The position numbers were made by a program, and so were the translations under genes. From contig JADJJZ010000006.1 in NCBI GenBank assembly GCA_016706255.1, positions 1,054,001 to 1,118,000 of the forward strand: DNA of 64,000 nucleotides, written 5' to 3'. The stretch comes from Bacteroidota bacterium. Lineage in GTDB: Bacteria > Bacteroidota > Bacteroidia > Chitinophagales > BACL12. Positions 18,352 through 25,954 of the stretch are shown one piece after another (within the stretch, counting starts at the first letter, position 1; each line of letters opens with the position of its first letter). Under the pieces are notes generated by a model, which was given only the letters and a program-made list of their open reading frames with translations, searched no databases and had not been told where the DNA came from.

Positions 18352-18520
18352 TTGGAGCATCAACATTTTTCACGCCATCAAATTCGCTTCCGGCTTTTCG
18401 CTACAACAAACATATAATTTAAATTAAACTCAAAACCGGCTGTTCCATTATTACATCGGTACATCACCACATTGGTACATTAGTTTGTTTTCGCTACAAT
18501 CCGGGCTAGAATTTTCTCTG
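18352..18520 (+). repeat. End module of repeat locus 1
   Basis: This segment is the inverse of segments at about 25654-25830 and 47491-47690. Shared blocks in order are GCATCAAC, CGGCTTT-CGCT-CAACAAA, CGGCTGTT, a run of degenerate 8-bp repeats (related to CTAATGTG on the minus strand, about 18450-18485), and CAATCCGGGCTAGAATTTTC at 18497-18516, which is identical over 20 bases to the inverse at 25654-25673. Confidence 0.85.
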
Positions 18521-20216
18521 TCGATTCTATCACAATAATTAGTTTTAGATTAGAGCTGCAGATACATTCCTATGGGCTGTTGAATGGCGAGGGCATGTGT
18601 GTAAAAAATATGTAACCCCTGCCTAAGGCGGCAGGTAAACCTATTGGGGTATTGGTTTACAGTTAATATGTTGTATTGTGATAATATGTTCATTAAATCT
18701 ATTATAATGTACATTCTAAAAATATGTAACCCCTAAAGGGGTATTGGTTTACAGTTAATATGTTGTATTGTGATAATATGTTCATTAAATCTATTATAAT
18801 GTACATTCTAAAAATATGTAACCCCTAAAGGGGTATTTATTTTTTGGTGCATATGTTGTTTTGTCAAAAAATGTACATTTAATCTATAATGTACATTCTA
18901 AAAATATGTTACCCCTAAAGGGGTATTAATTTTTTGGTGCATATGTTGTTTTGTCAAAAAATGTACATTTAATCTATAATATACATTCTAAAAATATGTA
19001 ACCCCTAAAGGGGTATTAATTTTTAGTAAACATGTTGTTTTGTGCCAATATGTTTATTCAATCTATAATGTACATTCTAAAAATATGTTACCCCTAAAGG
19101 GGTATTTGTTTTTAGTGAACATTTTATTTTGTGATAAAATGTTCATTTAAATTATAATATACATTCTAAAAATATGTTACCCCTGCCTTAGGCGGCAGGT
19201 AAACCAAACGGTGTATTTGTTTTTAGTGAATATTTGGTTTTGCGACAATATGTTCATTAAATCGTTTATGAACAATTTGGATTATTAAAAAATTGAAATT
19301 AAATGCGCAACACAACAAATATAGCCATTACCAAAACCCCTTAGGGGTTCCATATTTTTAGCATGTACAATGTAGAATAATTGAAATTAAATGCACAAAA
19401 TAACAATTATGGCAATAACCAAAACCCCTTTAGGGGTTCCATATTTTTAGCATGTACAATGTAGAATAAATGAAATAAAAATCACAAAACAACAATTATG
19501 GCAATTACCAAAACCCCTTTAGGGGTTCCATATTTTTAGCATGTACAATGTAGAATAAATGAAATAAAAATCACAAAACAACAATTATGGCAATTACCAA
19601 AACCCCTTTAGGGGTTACATATTTTTAGCATGTACAATTTAGAATAAATGAAATAAAAATCACAAAACAAAAATTATGGCAATTACCAAATACCCCTTTA
19701 GGGGTTACATATTTTTAGTACAATGTAGGGTAATTGAAATTAAATGCACACAACAACAATTATAGCAATTATTAAAACCCCTTTAGGGGTAACATATTTT
19801 TAGCATGTACAATTTAGAATAAATGAAATAAAAATCACAAAACAACAATTATGGCAATTACCAAATACCCCTTTAGGGGTTTCATATTTTTAGCATGTAC
19901 AATGTAGAATAATTGAAATTAAATGCACAACACAACAAATATAGCCATTACCAAAACCCCTTTAGGGGTTTCATATTTTTAGCATGTACAATGTAGAATA
20001 ATTGAAATTAAATGCACAACACAACAAATATAGCCATTACCAAAACCCCTTTAGGGGTTCCATATTTTTAGCATGTAATTTGTAGATTAAATGAAATAAA
20101 TAGCACAAAAACAACAATTTTTACAATTCCCGAATACCCCTTTAGGGGTAACATATTTTTATAATGTAATGTGTAGAATTAATGAAATATATTGCACGCG
20201 GATGTTGATGCTCCAA
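18352..20216. repeat. Repeat locus 1: TIR-bounded array of 17 palindromic units, 7 forward and 10 inverted
   Basis: The region holds no gene. It is bounded by a perfect 15-bp inverted repeat, TTGGAGCATCAACAT (18352-18366, inverse at 20202-20216). After an end module (18352-18520), units of about 89-91 bp follow, each built around ACCCCTAAAGGGGT. Forward units have ACCCC at 18614, 18729, 18820, 18911, 19000, 19090 and 19178. Near 19270-19330 the orientation flips and ten inverted units follow (ACCCC at 19336, 19424, 19513, 19602, 19692, 19777, 19867, 19956, 20045, 20136). Spacers are conserved between units, so this is a tandem repeat, not a CRISPR. Forward units also carry AATGTACATT palindromes. 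The first and seventh forward units have a second hairpin inserted in the palindrome. Confidence 0.9.
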
Positions 20217-20322
20217 TTATTAAAAAATTTAATCGAATTTACCTGTATGCGGTTATGGTGGAATTTTAGTAGTTTTAGGCCGTGAAACCGGGTTATTTTT
20301 ATTTACCATTTTTATTTGCTGC

Positions 20323-22371
20323 ATGGCGGTGAAAACCAATGCGCAGGCTTCGTTCGACCATAAGGTGGTTGATGTGGGCAATATGGGAATGTATGTTACC
20401 AATGCACTCACTATTGGTCGCCCGGATGTGCGGAATTCGCCTTCGGGTGAGCCTTCGATGGAATATCCGCTGAATTCGGGAATTGAACATTTGTTTGAGG
20501 GCGGATTATGGCTGGGTGCAATTGTGGATGGGCAATATAAAGTTTCTACATCGGCAAAAGATGCTGCGAGCGGATATACTACCGGACAAACGGGTTTTGA
20601 ATTTAGTGCGGAAATTGGCAATACCATTCAGCAACGCAGTACATTAACTTCGAGCGATTATTTTAATTTCGATGCCATTTCGCATGCAGATATGCTGATT
20701 GATGCATCAGATAAAAATGTAATTGTTCCGGGAACTACCATCGCAATTTCAGAACATACGGCGCCATTATTTGCTGATGTACATTTGGAAACTTATGCAT
20801 GGAATTATTCGTTTGCCGATTATTTTGTGTTGCTGAATTATACCATCACCAATAATTCTGCTTCAACGTGGGATAGCGTGTGGTGCGGGTTGTGGAGCGA
20901 CCTAGTTGTTAGAAATGTAAATGTTTCAACCGATTTTGGTTCTGCATTTTTTAGTCATGGCGGATATGGTTATTTAGATACCATGTTTACTAATTATGCA
21001 TTTGATGTTGATGGTGATCCGGGATTTACAAACTCATATGGTGCGTTTCAATTTTTAGGTATTGAATGGCGCGATCAATTTATTCACCCGAATAATAATG
21101 CAAATTTAATTGCGGCCGGTTTACCTGCTGCCGATGTAAATAGTAATTATTGGATATTTAATTCTACTGCAACACCACCATACAACGCTCCGGCAAATGA
21201 TGTGGAACGATATGATAAATTAAAAGACGGTTTGAATTATGTTGACCCGGGTGTTGTTGATTTTTTGCATGACCCATCCACCACAGGCGGATTAACAAAT
21301 TTAATTTCTGCAGGTCCGATTGCTGCAATTGAACCCGGCGAATCTATTCATTTAGTTTTTGCTGCAGTTTGTGCAAAACAAATAGAAAATGGTGGCACAA
21401 CCGGCGCGGAAATGGATACACCCGAAGCACAGGCAATTTTGCTGGACCATTTAAGCTGGGCAAAACGTACTTATTTAGGTGAGGACCAAAATGAAAATGG
21501 TGTTTTGGATATTGGTGAAGATTTAGATGATGATGCAATTTTAGACCGCTATATATTACCTGAACCGCCTGCTACTCCAAAAATAAAAGTGGTTGCCGGT
21601 GATCAAACAATTGATATTTATTGGGATAATAAAGCAGAATTTTCTGTTGACCCAATTTCGAAAGAAATTGATTTTGAAGGTTATCGTTTATACCGCACAC
21701 AACCGGGCGATGATTTTAATTTAAATTTAATTGGTGATGCAAATATGATTGCACAATGGGATTTAGCCGGAAATGCAATTGGATTTAATAATGGTTTACA
21801 AGCGGTGCAATTAACCACTCCTGAAATAATTGATGCGGATACATTTTATTATAAATATACTTTGGATCAAGTATTAAATGGTTGGCAATACATGGTAATT
21901 TTAACTGCGTTTGATCGTGGTGATGAAAACCTGAATATTGAAAGTTTGGAATCATCATTTATTGAAAATGCTGTTCGTGTTTTTCCGGGAACTGTTGCTG
22001 CTGTGGATGCCAATGTTGCAGTTGGTGTTTATCCAAATCCATACCGATTAAATGCTGCCTGGGATGGTTCAACTTCTACTACACGCAAAATTATTTTTTA
22101 CAATTTACCGGCTTCCTGTGAAATTACCATTTTTACTTTAGGCGGTGATGTGGTTGCAACACTCAATCATAATAATGAAACCTACAACGGCAGCGATATT
22201 GCCTGGTATGAAACTTATGGCGGAGACGCTTCAACACGTGTATTTTCGGGCGGTGAACATGCCTGGGATATTTTGAGTGAAAGCAAACAAACCATAACGC
22301 AAGGTATTTATTTGTTTAATGTAAAAGACCTTACAACAGGTGAATTAAACAGGGAAGGTTTGTGGTTATAG
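20323..22371 (+). CDS. Large secreted protein with Por-type/FlgD-like C-terminal domain; 5' end doubtful
   Basis: A protein of at least 682 residues that I recognise only in outline. The N-terminal two thirds (FDHKVVDVGNMGMYVTNALT, then WLGAIVDGQYKVSTSAKDA and YFVLLNYTITNNSASTWD) have the look of large Bacteroidota extracellular proteins; a fibronectin-like segment lies near 415-470 (VVAGDQTIDIYWDNKAE), and the end has VGVYPNPYR and GIYLFNVKDLTTGE, a T9SS-associated FlgD-like/Por pattern. The ATG at 20323 starts in the tail of what looks like a signal peptide (MAVKTNAQA). A GTG at 20282 in the next frame would give MKPGYFYLPF and join into FICCMAVKTNAQA if one T is missing in the T-runs at 20295-20312. 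The gene abuts repeat locus 1. Confidence 0.7.
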   Translation: MAVKTNAQASFDHKVVDVGNMGMYVTNALTIGRPDVRNSPSGEPSMEYPLNSGIEHLFEGGLWLGAIVDGQYKVSTSAKDAASGYTTGQTGFEFSAEIGNTIQQRSTLTSSDYFNFDAISHADMLIDASDKNVIVPGTTIAISEHTAPLFADVHLETYAWNYSFADYFVLLNYTITNNSASTWDSVWCGLWSDLVVRNVNVSTDFGSAFFSHGGYGYLDTMFTNYAFDVDGDPGFTNSYGAFQFLGIEWRDQFIHPNNNANLIAAGLPAADVNSNYWIFNSTATPPYNAPANDVERYDKLKDGLNYVDPGVVDFLHDPSTTGGLTNLISAGPIAAIEPGESIHLVFAAVCAKQIENGGTTGAEMDTPEAQAILLDHLSWAKRTYLGEDQNENGVLDIGEDLDDDAILDRYILPEPPATPKIKVVAGDQTIDIYWDNKAEFSVDPISKEIDFEGYRLYRTQPGDDFNLNLIGDANMIAQWDLAGNAIGFNNGLQAVQLTTPEIIDADTFYYKYTLDQVLNGWQYMVILTAFDRGDENLNIESLESSFIENAVRVFPGTVAAVDANVAVGVYPNPYRLNAAWDGSTSTTRKIIFYNLPASCEITIFTLGGDVVATLNHNNETYNGSDIAWYETYGGDASTRVFSGGEHAWDILSESKQTITQGIYLFNVKDLTTGELNREGLWL

Positions 22372-22497
22372 AATAAAATTTCTTATTATATTTTAAGTAA
22401 ATGAAACTTATTGTAAAAGATACAATAAGTATATTTGAGTGCCCATTTTTCGGTTTATCGTTAAGATATTTTTTTCGAATTCCTAGCTGCTAATCCT

Positions 22498-22505
22498 TAT
22501 CTTTG
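22498..22505 (+). promoter_or_regulatory. -7 box upstream of serA
   Basis: TATCTTTG fits TAnnTTTG, 13 nt before the serA ATG. No TTG is present at the expected -33 distance, only a T-rich stretch, so this is a partial promoter call. Confidence 0.4.
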
Positions 22506-22518
22506 TACAAATATTTAC

Positions 22519-23751
22519 ATGTCGGCAATAACATCTTTTCCAAAAGAAAAAATTCAGATTTTATTATTAGAAAATATTGCTGATAAAGCAGTTCAGGGAT
22601 TTGTTGATGCCGGCTATGCTCAGGTAACTAAGTTATCAGGAGCATTAGATGAAGACCAATTGATTGCAGCCATTAAAGATGTACATTTATTAGGCATTCG
22701 TTCAAAAACACAGATTACTGCTAACGTAATGGCACATGCAAATAAATTACTTGCAGTAGGTTGTTATTGTATTGGAATTAATCAGGTAGATGTTCAGGAA
22801 GCGACGGAGAAAGGCATTGTTGTATTTAATTCACCATATCCGAATACACGTTCAGTTGCGGAACTGGTGATTGCTGAAGCGATTATGTTATTGCGTAGAG
22901 TGCCTGAAAAAAATGCTGCTTTGCACACAGGCATCTGGATGAAAGATGCAAAAAATTGTTTTGAACTACGGGGGAAAACATTAGGCATAATTGGTTACGG
23001 AAATATTGGTATGCAGGTGAGTGTGCTTGCGGAAGCGCTCGGGATGAAGGTGATTTATACTGATGTAATAAATAAATTACCGATGGGCAATGCGCGACAA
23101 GTGCATCAGTTAACAGATTTATTACAGCAGTCGGATGTAGTTTCGTTGCATGTTCCGGAGGCACCTTCTACCATTCAGTTATTAAATGCGGCTGCATTAC
23201 AAATGATAAAAAAGGGCAGTGTGTTAATTAATTGTGCACGTGGTAATGTGATTGATTTGGATGCATTACAACAATTAATTACAACAGGGCATATTGGTGG
23301 GGCAGCAATTGATGTTTTTCCTGAGGAACCGGAAAAAACCGGACCGGGATTTAGTTCAGGCTTACAAAATTTACCAAATGTTTTATTAACGCCACATATT
23401 GGCGGATCTACCGAAGAGGCTCAAATAAATATTAGTGAGGATGTTACAGCAAAATTGATTCAGTATCTGGAAATGGGTGTGAGTAGTGGTTCACATAGTG
23501 TTCCGGCGCTGCATTTGCCGCAACATCCGGATGCGCATCGGATTTTGCATATTCATTTTAACACTCCGGGTGTTTTGTCGGAAATAAATGCTGTGTTAAG
23601 TGCGGGAGATGTAAACATTGTGGGGCAATATCTGAATACGAATAATAAAATCGGGTATGCGGTGATAGATGTCAGCAAAAATTTACAGACTCAAACCATT
23701 GAGGCTCTGCGGAATGTAAAACATACTATTAAAATGCGGGTGGTTTATTAA
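22519..23751 (+). CDS. serA: D-3-phosphoglycerate dehydrogenase
   Basis: A 410-residue enzyme catalysing the first step of serine synthesis, the same length as the E. coli SerA type. The hydroxyacid dehydrogenase core shows KLLAVGCYCIGINQVDV, FNSPYPNTRSVAELVIAEAI, the NAD site LGIIGYGNIGMQV, the catalytic Arg in LINCARGNVIDLDAL, the Glu in VFPEEPEK and the His in LTPHIGGSTEEAQ. A C-terminal ACT domain (about 340-410, ILHIHFNTPGVLSEINAVLS) suggests serine feedback control. It stands alone between secreted-protein genes. Confidence 0.95.
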   Translation: MSAITSFPKEKIQILLLENIADKAVQGFVDAGYAQVTKLSGALDEDQLIAAIKDVHLLGIRSKTQITANVMAHANKLLAVGCYCIGINQVDVQEATEKGIVVFNSPYPNTRSVAELVIAEAIMLLRRVPEKNAALHTGIWMKDAKNCFELRGKTLGIIGYGNIGMQVSVLAEALGMKVIYTDVINKLPMGNARQVHQLTDLLQQSDVVSLHVPEAPSTIQLLNAAALQMIKKGSVLINCARGNVIDLDALQQLITTGHIGGAAIDVFPEEPEKTGPGFSSGLQNLPNVLLTPHIGGSTEEAQINISEDVTAKLIQYLEMGVSSGSHSVPALHLPQHPDAHRILHIHFNTPGVLSEINAVLSAGDVNIVGQYLNTNNKIGYAVIDVSKNLQTQTIEALRNVKHTIKMRVVY

Positions 23752-23845
23752 GTGTAAATTTCACTTTTTTGGGTTAAATTCTTACCTGTATGTACCAGTA
23801 ATATTGAAAAGTAATGTAAATTTATCCCGAACAACGACAACAATT

Positions 23846-24634
23846 ATGAAACGTACATCTAAATTAACCATGCTTACGTTTTCCCTTTTAATCACTTTTA
23901 ATTTACAGGCAGGCATTTCCGCATTTTGTTTTATTGATGAGTTCGGGTACATCGCCGAAGTTTCCGCAACACGAACCGGTCCGGGTTATTATGAACTCAA
24001 CGGTACAGCCGACGTGTTAACAGGTTACGACTGGGCGGTTACCGGGTATTATGATAAAGCTGCGGATGTTTGGAGTTTAACCTTTACAAATCCATTTCCG
24101 GATGACTGCGGTTTTACTACTGATTATTTTACTTATTATTCCACTTCACATGATGCGGGTATCATTAATTTCGACTGGACATCGTATTGTTTTGGAGCTG
24201 TAACAGATGTTGGTGTGGCATCAACCATTTTTTACAAAACCTTATGTCCCTTTAAAACCGCACCCACAACACCAACCGGTCCGGCAAGATCTGATTTAAG
24301 TATTTCGGGTTTAAAACAAACTACCATTTTACCAATTTTGGATGCCGGTTATTTTCGTGATTTATTTTTTGAAGAAGAATTAAGTGTAGTTACCACCTCA
24401 ACAAATAATTATACGGTTAGTTTTGAGTTGGCTAATGCATCAACAGCTAAAGTAGATATTTACAATTATGCAGGTCAGTACATTACAACCATTGTTGAAA
24501 GTGAATTAAATAATGGTTTCCATAAATTTAATTGGAACGGAACTGATGCATCCGGCAACACAACAAATGCAGGTATGTATCTTGCAACGTTAACCTACGG
24601 TGATAATCGAGTTAGTTGCAAATTTGTAAAATAA
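23846..24634 (+). CDS. Small secreted protein with FlgD-Ig/T9SS-like C-terminus
   Basis: A 262-residue protein. The ATG at 23846 gives a normal signal peptide (MKRTSKLTMLTFSLLITFNLQAGISA); the frame extends 14 codons upstream from a TTG, with no signal character. The middle (residues 25-150) is Tyr/Asp/Thr-rich with paired Cys and no family I recognise. The C-terminal 80 residues read YTVSFELANASTAKVDIYNYAGQYITTI and FNWNGTDASGNTTNAGMYLATLTYG, a FlgD-like Ig fold used as a T9SS sorting domain. A strong terminator follows. Role unknown; likely exported to the cell surface. Confidence 0.75.
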   Translation: MKRTSKLTMLTFSLLITFNLQAGISAFCFIDEFGYIAEVSATRTGPGYYELNGTADVLTGYDWAVTGYYDKAADVWSLTFTNPFPDDCGFTTDYFTYYSTSHDAGIINFDWTSYCFGAVTDVGVASTIFYKTLCPFKTAPTTPTGPARSDLSISGLKQTTILPILDAGYFRDLFFEEELSVVTTSTNNYTVSFELANASTAKVDIYNYAGQYITTIVESELNNGFHKFNWNGTDASGNTTNAGMYLATLTYGDNRVSCKFVK

Positions 24635-24653
24635 TTTTTTAGAACATTATTAT

Positions 24654-24684
24654 AAAAGACCGCCGAAATGGCGGTCTTTTTTTT
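24654..24684 (+). terminator. Intrinsic terminator
   Basis: Stem AAAAGACCGCC (24654-24664) pairs with 24670-24680 across the loop GAAAT and runs into T8, 20 bp after the stop of the small secreted protein gene. Confidence 0.9.
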
Positions 24685-24689
24685 ATGTC

Positions 24690-25600
24690 TGTATTATAGG
24701 ATTGGGTAATCTATATGTTTTGTGGTAAATTATTTTATGATTCGTTTAATTTCATTCTAAAAATATGTTACCCCTGCCTTAGGCGGCAGGTAAACCTAAA
24801 GGGGTATTTGTTTTGATTCGGTGTGGGGTTTGGTGGTTAATTAGTTTATTAATCGTTTAATCACGGTCTAAAAATATGTTACCCCTGCCTTAGGCGGCAG
24901 GTAAACCTAAAGGGGTATTTGTTTCGTTTGGATTTATTGTTTTGTGGTAAATTAATTTATTATTCGTTTAATTTCATTCTAAAAATATGTTACCCCTGCC
25001 TTAGGCGGCAGGTAAACCTAAAGGGGTATTTGTTTTTGATTCGGTGTGGGGTTTGGTGGTTAATTAGTTTATTAATCGTTTAATCACGGTCTAAAAATAT
25101 GTTACCCTGAGGACCTAGGGGTTGGTTTTGGTGGGGTTGGTGGTTAATAGTTTAATCGTTTAATCACGGTCTAAACCCCCTGGGGGGGGGGAAACCTAAA
25201 GGGGTATTTGTTTTTGATTCGGTGTGGGGTTTGGTGGTTAATTAGTTTATTAATCGTTTAATCACGGTCTAAAAATATGTTACCCCTAAAGGGGTATTTG
25301 TTTTTGATTCGATATGAGGTTTTGTGAAAATATTTTCATTTAATCTATATTGTACATTTTTAAAATCTATAACCCCTGCCTTTTGTGGCAGGTAAACCTA
25401 AAGGGGTATTCGTTTTTGATTCGCCATTGGGTTTTGTGGTAAATTGTATTATTAATCATTTAATTACATTATAGAATTTAAATGAAAATATTACCACAAA
25501 ACCCCATATCTGCCCCAAATTAAAAACCCCTTTAGGGGTTACATATTTTTAGAATTTAAAATTATACGATTCGCCAAACCCCGTAGGGGTGAAACAAAAT
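24690..25600. repeat. Repeat locus 2: seven forward and two inverted palindromic units, partly degenerate
   Basis: Same family as locus 1. Forward ACCCC positions: 24770, 24882, 24992, 25104 (degenerate), 25175 (degenerate, with a run of ten G at 25182-25191), 25282 and 25372; inverted units at 25526 and 25588. The spacing of about 110-112 bp for the first units equals the 89-bp unit plus 22 bp, the length of the inserted hairpin. In three consecutive units the inner sequence CCTGCCTTAGGCGGCAGG is present. The degenerate units at 25104-25195 may reflect sequence decay or assembly trouble at a repetitive locus. No gene is visible here. Confidence 0.88.
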
Positions 25601-25653
25601 GGACAAAACCCTATTGTTACGACACACCAATTTTTGTTGATTGGAACGATGCA

Positions 25654-25830
25654 GAAAATTCTAGCCCGGATTGCAGCGGAAACAAACAAACTAATGTGCT
25701 AATGTGACGATGTGCTAATGTGCTGATTAAACAGCCGGTTCAGAGTATAAATTGACTTTCAGATTTGTTGCAGCGTAAAGCCGGCAGCGATTTTGCCGGC
25801 GAAAAAAAAAGTTGATGCTTCAAAAAACCA
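25654..25830 (-). repeat. End module of repeat locus 2 with four 8-bp iteron-like repeats
   Basis: Inverse copy of the locus 1 end module. It starts with the inverse of the shared 20-mer (25654-25673), then AACAAACAAA, then the tandem 8-mers CTAATGTG, CTAATGTG, ACGATGTG, CTAATGTG at 25691-25722, then CTGATTAA, ACAGCCGG, a TTGTTGCAGCGTAAAGCCGG block, and GTTGATGCTTC near 25811-25821, which matches the terminal inverted repeat of locus 1 with few differences. The next gene starts at 25955. Confidence 0.85.
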
Positions 25831-25954
25831 GGCGCAAAAAAGTTTCGTATGTATGGCAAAACCCGATTAAACAATAAAACAAACTGTAAACAAGCAAGGG
25901 GTGAAACCTGATTTACATTGAACTAATTTTTGTTTAACAATTAAATGCCAAACT

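Noticed and set aside
18600..20160. CRISPR array
   Set aside because: The regularly spaced palindromes have conserved, not unique, sequence between them, and the period is about 89 bp; no cas genes are near. It is a tandem/inverted repeat.
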